From: an uncultured Clostridium sp.
Lineage (GTDB): Bacteria > Bacillota > Clostridia > Clostridiales > Clostridiaceae
Reading direction: 5' to 3'
DNA length: 45,031 nucleotides
NCBI GenBank assembly: GCA_900547475.1
Contig: URGW01000033.1
Span: 1-45,031, forward strand
This document shows positions 36,505 through 44,990 of the stretch, piece by piece. Every line of letters begins with the position of its first letter. The first letter of the stretch is position 1. The notes under the pieces are model-generated. The model was given only the letters and a program-made list of their open reading frames with translations. It ran no database searches and had not been told where the DNA came from. The translations under genes and the position numbers were made by a program.

Positions 36505-36717
36505 TTAATTGATAGATTTTTTAATTTTCTCTTTATATTTAATTACACATTCTTGACAAATACAAGCTTTTCCTCGTAAATTTTCAGGTATTTGATCTCT
36601 TAATTCTTTAGGAACTTCTATTTTTTCACACCAGCAACCTCCATGTGATAATCCTTTTTCATAGGCACAGTTATTAGGCTTTCCACAAATAGGGCAAATA
36701 CTTTTATTAACTTCCAT
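36505..36717 (-). CDS. Cysteine-rich CWC-family protein
   Basis: A 70-residue protein with cysteines paired as CPICGKPNNC, GGCWCEKI and CICQEC, matching the small Cys-rich CWC family named after its Cys-Trp-Cys. It probably binds zinc or another metal; the cellular role is not known. AGGAG precedes the ATG. It ends just before the promoter of tyrS and is transcribed separately from it. Confidence 0.85.
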   Translation of the reverse strand: MEVNKSICPICGKPNNCAYEKGLSHGGCWCEKIEVPKELRDQIPENLRGKACICQECVIKYKEKIKKSIN

Positions 36718-36794
36718 TCACCTATCTCCTTTCTAACTTATTTTATTTTGAATCAAATATAACATATTAGACTTCAGTAGTAAAATTTAATACA

Positions 36795-37727
36795 TTATAA
36801 TGTTACATTTTTTATATAACGTGATAATACATCAGCGAGCTTCTCTATTTTTTCATAATCTATCAATTCTGGAGTATCTTTTTCATTTAAAATAAAATCT
36901 GAAATGCCCTGTTGACATATATGAATATTTGCATAACCATTTTCCTCAAATGAAAAGTAATCACTTACTCCCATATTTTGCTCAAAAGCCATTTTAGCTT
37001 TTTCAGTAGGATAATCATCAACAAAGTCTATACTATTATCATTAAAAATCTCTTTAATACCTGAATATAATATTTGTGACTCACTAATTCTACTTAAATT
37101 TTTTAAACCTAAAGGATTAGAATTATATGAATCTTTCATTCCAACACAGTCAATATTTATATTAAAAACACTTTGGTATTGTAGCTGTTCAATCTTTGTT
37201 ACAAAATCTCTACTACCTGAAAAAAGAGCCATTTCTCCATTAGTCATTAAGAAAATAACATCATAATTAAGAGCTTCTTTTTTCGATGTGTCTTTTAACA
37301 ATTTAGCGATTTCAAGAACTGTAGCAACACCTGATGCATTATCAACAGCTCCATTAAACCAAGCATCAAAGTGAGCTGTTAAAATAATAGCCGTACCACT
37401 ATCTTTTCCACTAATCTTACCAATAACATTACTAAGATTTATATCATCATATAAAAAATTATCTAAATACGATTTGCCAAAAACAAATTCTAAATTTAAT
37501 TCTTTATACAATTCATCAATATATTCAGCTGCTTTTTGATTTCCTTCTTTATTATATTCTCTATCTTCAATTTCATCCGAACATAGATATTCAACTACTT
37601 CTCCAACTGTAAACTCTTCCTGTAGACTTTCTTCTTTAATAGTCTTATCGCTTGCACCCTTATTTTCACTTTTTCCTACATTTTTATCATTACAACTCCA
37701 TAATAAAAATACACTTATAAGCATCAA
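36795..37727 (-). CDS. M28-family metallopeptidase lipoprotein
   Basis: A secreted aminopeptidase-type M28 lipoprotein. The lipobox is LLWSC with Cys near residue 12, followed by a charged linker; the M28 metal residues appear in TAHFDAWFNGAVDNASG, NGEMALFSGSR and NIDCVGM. The only standard starts are TTG at 37727 and ATG at 37724, giving a signal peptide with no basic residues. Upstream in-frame codons ATA-AAA-AAA-ATA-AGT from 37748, with AAGGGG 6 bases before, would supply a perfect K-K signal, so the real start may be the ATA at 37748. Substrate unknown. Confidence 0.82.
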   Translation of the reverse strand: MMLISVFLLWSCNDKNVGKSENKGASDKTIKEESLQEEFTVGEVVEYLCSDEIEDREYNKEGNQKAAEYIDELYKELNLEFVFGKSYLDNFLYDDINLSNVIGKISGKDSGTAIILTAHFDAWFNGAVDNASGVATVLEIAKLLKDTSKKEALNYDVIFLMTNGEMALFSGSRDFVTKIEQLQYQSVFNINIDCVGMKDSYNSNPLGLKNLSRISESQILYSGIKEIFNDNSIDFVDDYPTEKAKMAFEQNMGVSDYFSFEENGYANIHICQQGISDFILNEKDTPELIDYEKIEKLADVLSRYIKNVTL

Positions 37728-37848
37728 TAGAAAACTTATTTTTTTTATTTTAATCCCCTTCCCTATTAATTTAATATTACAAATAAATATATATGTTGAA
37801 CTCTATTTATATATCTTTCATACACACACCAATTTGATATTAACTCTT

Positions 37849-38304
37849 TCAATTTATTTGTTTTTCCATAACATAATTCTGTAACAAAACCCCACTTCTT
37901 TCTACACTCTGTTTCCTAATAACTTTATATCCTCTTTTCTCAAAAAATGGTCTTGCTGTAATTGAAGCATGAGTAATTATTTTATCCACATTCAAAATAC
38001 ATTCCAACTTATCACAAATTTCAGTAGCAATTCCTTTATTTTGATAGTCCTTATGAACATATAGCCTATCTAGATATCCTGTTCTATCTATATCACCAAA
38101 ACCAACTATAAGTTCATCTTCAACTGCAACAAGTGAAAAATTTGACATCAAAGATTGGTTCCATTGCTCTAAATCTATATTCCCCGTTGCCCATACGTTT
38201 AATTGTTCTTCTGTATAATCCTTTGAATTAATGAAATGTACTGTGTTATAAAATAATTCTGCTACATACTTGCAATCTGATATTTCATACCTTCTAATAA
38301 TCAT
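37849..38304 (-). CDS. GNAT-family N-acetyltransferase
   Basis: A 151-residue acetyltransferase with the acetyl-CoA motif DRLYVHKDYQNKGIATEICD (motif A, Q-N-K-G-I-A) near residue 80 and the later ARPFFEKRGYKVI. The family acetylates an amine or N-terminus; the substrate is not predictable. GAGGT precedes the ATG. It resembles YafP-like GNAT proteins. Confidence 0.85.
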   Translation of the reverse strand: MIIRRYEISDCKYVAELFYNTVHFINSKDYTEEQLNVWATGNIDLEQWNQSLMSNFSLVAVEDELIVGFGDIDRTGYLDRLYVHKDYQNKGIATEICDKLECILNVDKIITHASITARPFFEKRGYKVIRKQSVERSGVLLQNYVMEKQIN

Positions 38305-38358
38305 TTCTTACCTCCTCAAGAAATTCTAACTTATCTAATTAATTGAACTAAATAATAT

Positions 38359-40734
38359 CTATATAATATTTTTTCTAGATATCTTATATAAATAAGCCCT
38401 TATTGAAAACTCTAATGAGTCAATAAATTCTCTTATACTCCCTAATCCATATGCTTTTACTAAGTTTATTAATGCTATCCCTGGCAAAAAGCTCATAAAT
38501 GCATCAATTGAATTATCATTTATTAAATAAGTCCAAGTGGATAATGGATTTCTAATACGATTATTTATTTCTAAAAATGTAAGTTTAGAATTATTAAGTT
38601 TATTATAATCTTCCTTAATAGCTAATTTTATTTCTTCGTGAAGATTTTGAAATTCTTCTATTATTGTTGTATTAAATTCACTTAAAGGATTCTTTCCTGC
38701 ATATATATTAAACTGACTACCATCTTTAATATTAGAAACTTTTATAAGATAATCAGCCCAATATTTATTAATGTAAAATAACATTAAATTCTTCTCAAAT
38801 TCTTTTATTTTATCCTTACCGTATTTTTGTTTTAAAGTCTCATAAAGTTGAGGATAACCATAATTCAAAATATTACCTTCAATTTTACCCTCTATTAATT
38901 TCATACGGATATCATATATATATAATCTCTGTTGTTCTAATATAATTGAATATTCATATATGCTTTTTCTAAAATCCGAAAGCTTGGCTTGAATAACTTT
39001 CTGTGCTTTATTTATCTTATAATTAAAAATAGGATTAGATAATGCTTCTTCTTGAAGTGTTGGATAATACTTTTTAGGTATCATCTCTTTAATTCCATAC
39101 TTAACTATAAGGTCATCCTCTAAGCTTATAAAAAATCGTGTTATTCCTGGTTCTCCTTGTCTTCCAGCTCTTCCCCTTAACTGCTTATCAATCCTTAAAC
39201 TTTCATATAAATTAGTTCCTATAACATATAATCCACCTAAATTTATAATTTTTTCTTTTTCATTACCTTCTGGACCACCAAGTAAAATATCAACACCTCG
39301 CCCAGCCATATTTGTAGAAACAGTTACTGCTCCTAATACACCTGCTTTTTCTATAACTTTAGCTTCTAGTTCATCATTTACAGCATTCAACACCTGACAT
39401 CTTATTCCTACATCTATTAGTTTTTTAGCTAGATAAGTTGATTCTTTAACATTACTTGTACCTATAAGAATTGGCTGTCCAGTAGAATTAATCTTTTGAA
39501 CTTCTTTAACTAAAGCAACATATTTAGCTTCTTTATGTGTAAAAACTATGTTATCTAAATCTTTTCTAATACACTTTTTGTTTGGTGGAACTATTAGTAG
39601 CTCTAGATCATAATACTCAAAAAATTCATTTTCTGAATCAATAGCAGTCCCTGTCATTCCAGCTAAGTTATCATATAATTTAACAAAATGCTGTAAAGTT
39701 ATTTGTGATAGAATTTTACTTGTACATTGAACCTCTAAATTCTCTTTAACTTCTAAAGCTGCCTGAATTCCATCAGCCCAATGCCTATTCCTTGCAATAC
39801 GCCCTGTAAATTCATCAATCATTTCAATTTTCTCATTTTTTACAATATAATCTATATCCCTTTTAAGCATCACTTCTGCATATAAGGTGCTATTTAATAA
39901 CCTTAATAAATTAAAATTCTTATTATCATAAAGATTTCCACAACTAAGTAAATTTTCAACTTTATTAATTCCATTCTCTGTTAAAAATATATTCATATCA
40001 TATTCATCAGTCATATAGTCAATTTTAGCTTCTAATTTGACTACAATATCTCTTATTCTTCTAACTTCTGAATCTTTTTCATTTGTACTAGCTGCTATTA
40101 CTAATGGAATTCTTGCTTCATCTATTAGTATTGAATCAGCTTCATCTACAATTGCACAATAAAAAGGTCGATGCACTAATTCCTCTGCACTGTAAGCAAT
40201 AGAGTCTCTAAGATAGTCAAAACCAGCTTCTTTTGCAGTAACATAGGTAATATCACAACAATACGCTTTCTTTTTATCTTCTAAACTCATATTTTCTTGT
40301 ACAAATCCAACATTTATCCCTAGCATATCATATATTGGTTTCATCCAATTAGCATCCCTTTTTGCTAAATAATCATTAAATGTTAAGATATGAACTCCCT
40401 TACCATAGAGTGAGTTTATATATGCTGGAAATACTGCTGTTAAGGTTTTTCCTTCCCCTGTTTGCATCTCTATTAGCTTTTTATCATTAAGTGCTAAAGC
40501 AGCTAATAGTTGAACATCATATACTTCAAATCCCAAAGTTCTTTTTATTGATTCTTTAACTAAGGCAAAGCCTTCTATTACAATTTTATTAATTCTTGTC
40601 CCTACTGTAATTAATTTCTTTAAATTATTTGATTTATTTAATAACTCTTCATTATTCAACATTGTAAAATCTATCTTTTTAATTTTATCAACCATATTTC
40701 TATAATTATTTAATACCTTTTCCCTATTTACCAT
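38359..40734 (-). CDS. secA2: Accessory secretion ATPase SecA2
   Basis: A SecA paralogue of 791 residues. Walker A MQTGEGKT is at 90-97, DEAD as VDEAD near 197, and the C-terminal motor motif RGRAGRQGEPG near 525; a preprotein-crosslinking region lies between. The C-terminal zinc-binding cysteines of housekeeping SecA are missing, and the length fits SecA2. AGGTGA lies 7 bases before the ATG. No secY2, S-layer or Asp genes are in the window, so its cargo is unknown; it might export the wall proteins seen here, but that is speculation. Confidence 0.9.
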   Translation of the reverse strand: MVNREKVLNNYRNMVDKIKKIDFTMLNNEELLNKSNNLKKLITVGTRINKIVIEGFALVKESIKRTLGFEVYDVQLLAALALNDKKLIEMQTGEGKTLTAVFPAYINSLYGKGVHILTFNDYLAKRDANWMKPIYDMLGINVGFVQENMSLEDKKKAYCCDITYVTAKEAGFDYLRDSIAYSAEELVHRPFYCAIVDEADSILIDEARIPLVIAASTNEKDSEVRRIRDIVVKLEAKIDYMTDEYDMNIFLTENGINKVENLLSCGNLYDNKNFNLLRLLNSTLYAEVMLKRDIDYIVKNEKIEMIDEFTGRIARNRHWADGIQAALEVKENLEVQCTSKILSQITLQHFVKLYDNLAGMTGTAIDSENEFFEYYDLELLIVPPNKKCIRKDLDNIVFTHKEAKYVALVKEVQKINSTGQPILIGTSNVKESTYLAKKLIDVGIRCQVLNAVNDELEAKVIEKAGVLGAVTVSTNMAGRGVDILLGGPEGNEKEKIINLGGLYVIGTNLYESLRIDKQLRGRAGRQGEPGITRFFISLEDDLIVKYGIKEMIPKKYYPTLQEEALSNPIFNYKINKAQKVIQAKLSDFRKSIYEYSIILEQQRLYIYDIRMKLIEGKIEGNILNYGYPQLYETLKQKYGKDKIKEFEKNLMLFYINKYWADYLIKVSNIKDGSQFNIYAGKNPLSEFNTTIIEEFQNLHEEIKLAIKEDYNKLNNSKLTFLEINNRIRNPLSTWTYLINDNSIDAFMSFLPGIALINLVKAYGLGSIREFIDSLEFSIRAYLYKISRKNII

Positions 40735-40945
40735 AAATATATCACCTAAATTTTCTATTTTTTTATTTGCTAATATTTAATTTTTTACTATATCAATTAT
40801 CTCATAAGTTATATCTTTTATTGTACTATAATTTTCAAATTATTGTAATTATTTGTACCTTTCTGCATAATTAAGTTTAATTCGTCCATTAAGTTCTTTT
40901 ATATATTTACAACTCAAATATTGTATCGCTACAAACTATCTAAAA

Positions 40946-40974
40946 TTGATTTTCCAAAATTCTTCTTTTATAAT
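40946..40974 (+). promoter_or_regulatory. Sigma-A promoter of the pyridoxal kinase gene
   Basis: TTGATT, 17-base spacer, TATAAT, 25 bases before the ATG at 40999. The rest of the ~250-base gap to secA2 is AT-rich with no further element that I can support. Confidence 0.75.
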
Positions 40975-40998
40975 TAGTATTTAAAGGATGTGAAAAGA

Positions 40999-41829
40999 AT
41001 GATGGGATTTAATCAGAAAAAAATAGCTCTTATAAATGACATAACAGGTTTTGGTAGATGCTCCATAGCCGTTTCATTACCTATTATTTCAGCACTTAAG
41101 GTTCAATGTTGTTTTATACCAACAGCTATACTTTCAAACCATACTGGATTTAATAATTTCTTTTTTGAAGATTATACGCCTAAAATGAAAGAGTATATAA
41201 ATAATTGGGAAATCCTCGGATTAAACTTTGATGGAATATGTACAGGTTTTTTAGGTTCTAAAGAACAAATTAAAATAGTAGTAGAATTTTTAGAAAAATT
41301 TAAAACTGAAAATAACATGGTTTTAATAGATCCAGTCATGGGGGACTACGGCAAACTTTATTCTACTTACACAGATGAAATGTGTAAAGAAATGCAAAAC
41401 TTAATTAAATATGCACATGTATTAACACCAAACCTTACAGAAGCTTGTAGATTATTGGATTTACCTTACCCAGAAGAAACTCCAACACATGAAGAGTTGT
41501 ATTTACTATGTGAAAAATTATCTCTTCAGGGTCCAAGTAAAATAGTAATTACTGGATTACAAAGACAAGATGCTATAGAAAACTTTATTTTTGAAAGTAA
41601 TAAACCTTATAAAGTTATACAAGTTAAAAAAATTGGAGAAGACCGTTCTGGAACTGGTGATGTTTTCTCTTCTATTGTATCTGCTAGTCTTGTTAAAGGC
41701 GAAGATTTTGCAGATTCAGTAAAAAAAGCAACAGGTTTCATTAGTAAATCATTAAAATTTACTACTAATTTGAATTTACCTGGTAGCTATGGCGTTTGTT
41801 TTGAGGAATTCTTAACTGAATTAAAATAA
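40999..41829 (+). CDS. Pyridoxal/pyridoxamine kinase (PdxY/PdxK-like)
   Basis: A ribokinase-fold vitamin B6 kinase that phosphorylates pyridoxal or pyridoxamine for PLP. Family marks are DITGFGRCS near the N terminus, LSNHTGF, DPVMGD and the ATP/active-site stretch RSGTGDVFSSI near residue 220. About 276 residues. GTG at 40990 lies too close to AAAGGA; ATG at 40999 is 10 bases after it and is preferred. It lies 19 bases before the radical SAM gene and is cotranscribed with it. PLP would serve enzymes such as YgeX. Confidence 0.88.
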   Translation: MMGFNQKKIALINDITGFGRCSIAVSLPIISALKVQCCFIPTAILSNHTGFNNFFFEDYTPKMKEYINNWEILGLNFDGICTGFLGSKEQIKIVVEFLEKFKTENNMVLIDPVMGDYGKLYSTYTDEMCKEMQNLIKYAHVLTPNLTEACRLLDLPYPEETPTHEELYLLCEKLSLQGPSKIVITGLQRQDAIENFIFESNKPYKVIQVKKIGEDRSGTGDVFSSIVSASLVKGEDFADSVKKATGFISKSLKFTTNLNLPGSYGVCFEEFLTELK

Positions 41830-41848
41830 TATAAAAGGATGAGGTAAT

Positions 41849-42508
41849 ATGGTTATTTTATATACTAGTGATAAGGGGAATTTTATAAATTTAAAAAATA
41901 TAACAATTAAAGAAATGGAATCTAAGGGTATAAAGAAAAATATATATGTAAATTTGACTAATCGTTGTCCATGTGCATGTGTATTTTGTTTGAGACAAAC
42001 TAAAAAAATGCTTGAATCCAATAGCCTATGGTTAGAAAGAGAACCAACAGTTAATGAAGTAATTAGTGAGTTTGAATCTATAGATATTAATCTTTATGAT
42101 GAAATTATATTCTGCGGATTTGGAGAACCAACTGAAAGATTAGATGCAATAATTGAAGTTTCTAAATATATAAAAGAAAGAAACTCAAAAATTCCAATTA
42201 GAATTAATACTAATGGATTAGGGGATTTAATTAATAAAAGGGAGATATCTCCTCTACTAAATGGTTTAATTGATACAATTTCTATAAGCCTTAATGCACC
42301 AACAGCTGAAGAGTTTTATAAAATAACTAAAAACAAGTTTGGAATTGAATCTTATAATGCTATGAAAAAGTTTGCTGTATCATGTAAGTCTTATATTCCT
42401 AATGTTGTATTCACCGTTGTAGATTGTATTGGTAAAAATGCTATTGAAGCAAGTCAAAAAGTATGCGATGATTTAGGAATAACACTAAGAGTTAGACCTT
42501 TTGAATAA
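41849..42508 (+). CDS. TatD-family-associated radical SAM protein
   Basis: A 219-residue radical SAM enzyme. The cluster motif CPCACVFC gives CxxxCxxC near residue 38, and FCGFGEPTERLD near 90 is the GGE-like SAM-binding strand. The length and the leading MVILYTSDKGNFINLKN match the TatD-linked radical SAM group, whose reaction is unknown to me. AAAAGGATGAGG precedes the ATG. No tatD gene is in the window; the upstream partner is the B6 kinase. Confidence 0.82.
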   Translation: MVILYTSDKGNFINLKNITIKEMESKGIKKNIYVNLTNRCPCACVFCLRQTKKMLESNSLWLEREPTVNEVISEFESIDINLYDEIIFCGFGEPTERLDAIIEVSKYIKERNSKIPIRINTNGLGDLINKREISPLLNGLIDTISISLNAPTAEEFYKITKNKFGIESYNAMKKFAVSCKSYIPNVVFTVVDCIGKNAIEASQKVCDDLGITLRVRPFE

Positions 42509-42518
42509 AATATAAAAC

Positions 42519-42565
42519 AAGCTATATCTAAATTTAAAATTTGATTTTAGATATAGCTTATTATT
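42519..42565. terminator. Terminator between the radical SAM gene and the nucleotidyltransferase
   Basis: 14-base perfect arms (42519-42532, 42546-42559) with a 13-base loop; T-rich flanks on both strands. It serves convergent transcripts. Confidence 0.8.
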
Positions 42566-42583
42566 TAGCTATTTAATCTTTCC

Positions 42584-43019
42584 TTATTCATCGCCTAATA
42601 CCGCCTTGTCTAAAAAATACCAAAACTCTTCATTTTCTTTATAAAGTCTATCATAATAAATTCTTGATTCTTCTAGTAGTTCATCATTATTTATTATAAG
42701 TTTACTATTTAATGCATCAAATTTAATAACATTATTAATATTATCATCATTTATATCTATTATATCTACATTTCTTCCTAGTATATCTTCTAATTCAGTA
42801 GTTATTTCTAGTTCTTCTGTAAAGCTTAGTTTATTTTTTCTTATTATAGCTATATCTACATCTGATTCTACTGTAAAGTTTCCATTATACAAACTTCCAA
42901 ATATAATTATATTTTTAATATCTCTCCTAAAAAAAATATTTTTAAAATCAAAACTATTAATAATATCTAAAATTTCATCTTTACTCTTAGCATCTTCAAT
43001 AGATATTATCTAGAAACAT
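42584..43019 (-). pseudogene. MNT-type nucleotidyltransferase gene with a frameshift near its start
   Basis: The main frame (up to codon 43007-43009) encodes a small Pol-beta-type nucleotidyltransferase: IIIFGSLYNG then ESDVDIAII (GS...DxD), followed by helices typical of MNT/minimal nucleotidyltransferases. It has no ATG in frame. An ATG at 43017-43019 with a strong GGGTGGTAA ribosome site starts MFLDNI in another frame, which stops at 42996-42998. A one-base shift after ~7 codons would join the two. A TTG at 42892 would give only a truncated protein missing the GS motif. No HEPN partner is present. Confidence 0.7.
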
Positions 43020-43156
43020 AAAATTACCACCCTTTAACTCTACTTAATTATTTATATTATATACTACATTCATTGCTTTATAAATAATTTCACTTACTAA
43101 TACCCTTTAATATTTGCTATACTATATAAATTTTAACTATGGAAAATACTATTTAT

Positions 43157-43912
43157 CTAACAGATATAATAAATATTAACCCTATCTTCATTTACAATAA
43201 CTTCTGCATCAACTTCATAAACATCTTTTATAATTTCTTTCGTTAATACATCCTTTGGCTTACCATACTTAATAATTTCCCCATCCTTCAAAACATATAT
43301 TTTATCACAATACATAGCAGCAATATTCAAATCATGAATAGCCGCAATAACCTCAATACCTAATCCTTTAACTATTCTCATAAGTTGAAGTTGATATTTT
43401 ATATCTAAATGATTTGTTGGCTCATCTAATATTAAACATTTTGGCTGTTGCGCTAAAGCTCTCGCAAGTATTACTCTCTGTTGTTCACCACCTGATAAAC
43501 TTTGAAAAGATCTATCCTTAAACTCAAACATATCAACTTTTTTTAAAGCTTCATTTACAATATCATAATCCTCTTTATTATCTCTTTCCATAAACTTTTT
43601 ATGAGGAGATCTTCCCATCAAAACAATATCTTTAACAGTAAAATCAAAATTATAATTATTATGCTGAGATAATACAGCCAATCTTTTTGAGCTTTCTTTT
43701 ACTGACATCTCTTTTATATCTACATTATCTAACAGTATTGCCCCATCATTAGGCTTTAATACCCTATATATACATTTCAGCAAGGTTGATTTTCCACTTC
43801 CATTAGGTCCTATTATTCCTACAACTTCCTTATTATCTACCTCTATATTTATACCTTTTAAAATATTGTTTTTTTCTAAAGTAACATTTATATTTTCAGA
43901 CTTTATATTCAT
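43157..43912 (-). CDS. ABC importer ATPase, second iron-complex type system
   Basis: A 251-residue FecE/BtuD-type ATPase. Walker A GPNGSGKST, signature LSGGEQQ, Walker B CLILDEPTNHLD and H-loop AAIHDLN are intact. Its ATG shares a base with the permease stop (TAATG), indicating tight coupling. Cargo is probably a siderophore, heme or cobalamin; the binding protein is not in the window. It is distinct in sequence from the heme-system ATPase at 16844. Confidence 0.9.
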   Translation of the reverse strand: MNIKSENINVTLEKNNILKGINIEVDNKEVVGIIGPNGSGKSTLLKCIYRVLKPNDGAILLDNVDIKEMSVKESSKRLAVLSQHNNYNFDFTVKDIVLMGRSPHKKFMERDNKEDYDIVNEALKKVDMFEFKDRSFQSLSGGEQQRVILARALAQQPKCLILDEPTNHLDIKYQLQLMRIVKGLGIEVIAAIHDLNIAAMYCDKIYVLKDGEIIKYGKPKDVLTKEIIKDVYEVDAEVIVNEDRVNIYYIC

Positions 43913-44877
43913 TACTTATTACCACCAAACCCATAATTCTTCTTTATCATAAGCCATACAAATAGCGGTGCTCCTATTATTGATATAACTATTCCAATAG
44001 GTATTTCTGTACCCTTTATCAAACTTCTAGAAATAACATCTGCCCATATTAAAATTATTGATCCCAACAAAGCTGTTATTGGAATTATTTTTTTATGATC
44101 GGTTCCAAAAATAATTCTAACTATATGAGGTATTATAAGTCCAACAAACCCTATCATTCCTGATACATAAACCAATAACCCTATCATAAGTGAGGTTATT
44201 ACTAAATATATGATTCTAAATTTATGCAAATCTGTACCTAATGTAATTGATACTTCATCTCCTAATAACATTAAATTTAATGTCCTATATTGAGTAATAA
44301 AAAATATTGTTCCTAAAATTATAACGGGTAGTATAATGACTATTTCATTCCATTTAGCTCCTGCTAAACTCCCCATTAACCAAAAAGTTATAGTTTTCAG
44401 CTTTTGTGAGTCATCTGATATATATACTAAAAAACTTGAAAAAGAACTGCAAACAGAGCTTAATGCCATTCCTGCCAAAAGTAGCTTTATAGAGTTACTT
44501 CTTCCCCCTATATTAGATATCATTAAGACTAATATAGAAACTCCAAAAGCGCCAATAAACCCCATTATACCTAGTGAATTACTTCCAAATACACTTCCTA
44601 TTCCTAATACTACTGCAAGTGTTGCTCCTAAAGATGCACCTGATGAAACTCCTAATATATAAGGATCAGCCAGTGGATTTTTAACTATTGCTTGCATTAC
44701 TATTCCTACCACTGATAATCCTGCTCCAACTGCTATAGCTAATACTATTCTCGGCATTCTTATTAACCAAACTACATCTGCTACAGCTCCTGCTTCTATA
44801 GATGAATCTCCAATATTAAATAATTTATATAATATAACTTCATAAACTTCCTTTATACTAATATCCACAGATCCCAT
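43912..44877 (-). CDS. FecCD-family permease, 5' end disrupted
   Basis: A BtuC/FecCD permease of ~321 residues from its first usable ATG at 44877 (MGSVDIS). Compared with the intact paralogue at 17626, where ~30 residues including helix 1 precede LGSVNI, this start lacks helix 1. The same reading frame continues upstream and encodes VILLIILFLSIGFAVT, a proper helix 1, but runs to a stop at 44983-44985 with no ATG, GTG or TTG. The native sequence appears to end at 44925, exactly where a perfect hairpin begins. The rest of the protein keeps the family motifs (NPLADPYILGVS, FVGLIIPHIVR). It is probably non-functional or started at a non-standard codon. Confidence 0.75.
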   Translation of the reverse strand: MGSVDISIKEVYEVILYKLFNIGDSSIEAGAVADVVWLIRMPRIVLAIAVGAGLSVVGIVMQAIVKNPLADPYILGVSSGASLGATLAVVLGIGSVFGSNSLGIMGFIGAFGVSILVLMISNIGGRSNSIKLLLAGMALSSVCSSFSSFLVYISDDSQKLKTITFWLMGSLAGAKWNEIVIILPVIILGTIFFITQYRTLNLMLLGDEVSITLGTDLHKFRIIYLVITSLMIGLLVYVSGMIGFVGLIIPHIVRIIFGTDHKKIIPITALLGSIILIWADVISRSLIKGTEIPIGIVISIIGAPLFVWLMIKKNYGFGGNK

Positions 44878-44925
44878 GGTAACAGCAAAACCTATAGATA
44901 AAAAAAGTATAATTAATAGTATGAC

Positions 44926-44953
44926 AGAAGTTCCTATATAAATAGGAACTTCT
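44926..44953. repeat. Perfect inverted repeat at the truncated permease end
   Basis: 12-base perfect arms (44926-44937, 44942-44953) with a 4-base loop, abutting the last native-looking codon of the permease. It may be the footprint or end of a mobile element. Confidence 0.65.
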
Positions 44954-44955
44954 TC

Positions 44956-44990
44956 AGACTGCTGACAAAGTGTCAGCAGTCTTTAATTTT
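44956..44990 (+). terminator. Strong terminator-like hairpin adjoining the inverted repeat
   Basis: 12-base perfect arms (44956-44967, 44971-44982) with a 3-base loop, followed on the plus strand by TTAATTTT. No plus-strand gene precedes it, so as a terminator it is orphaned. This supports an inserted or rearranged segment continuing beyond the window's right edge. Confidence 0.6.

Noticed and set aside
36291..36512. A 73-codon plus-strand open frame
   Set aside because: It lies across the T-box leader and tyrS promoter on the opposite strand and has no supporting ribosome site.
42584..43019. HEPN/MNT toxin-antitoxin module
   Set aside because: The nucleotidyltransferase half is present but no HEPN partner lies on either side, and the gene is frameshifted.
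44926..44953. Arms resembling a yeast FRT recombination site (GAAGTTCCTAT / ATAGGAACTTC)
   Set aside because: The arms are only 11 bases in common and the spacer is 4 bases instead of 8, so it is not a working FRT; treated as a natural hairpin.
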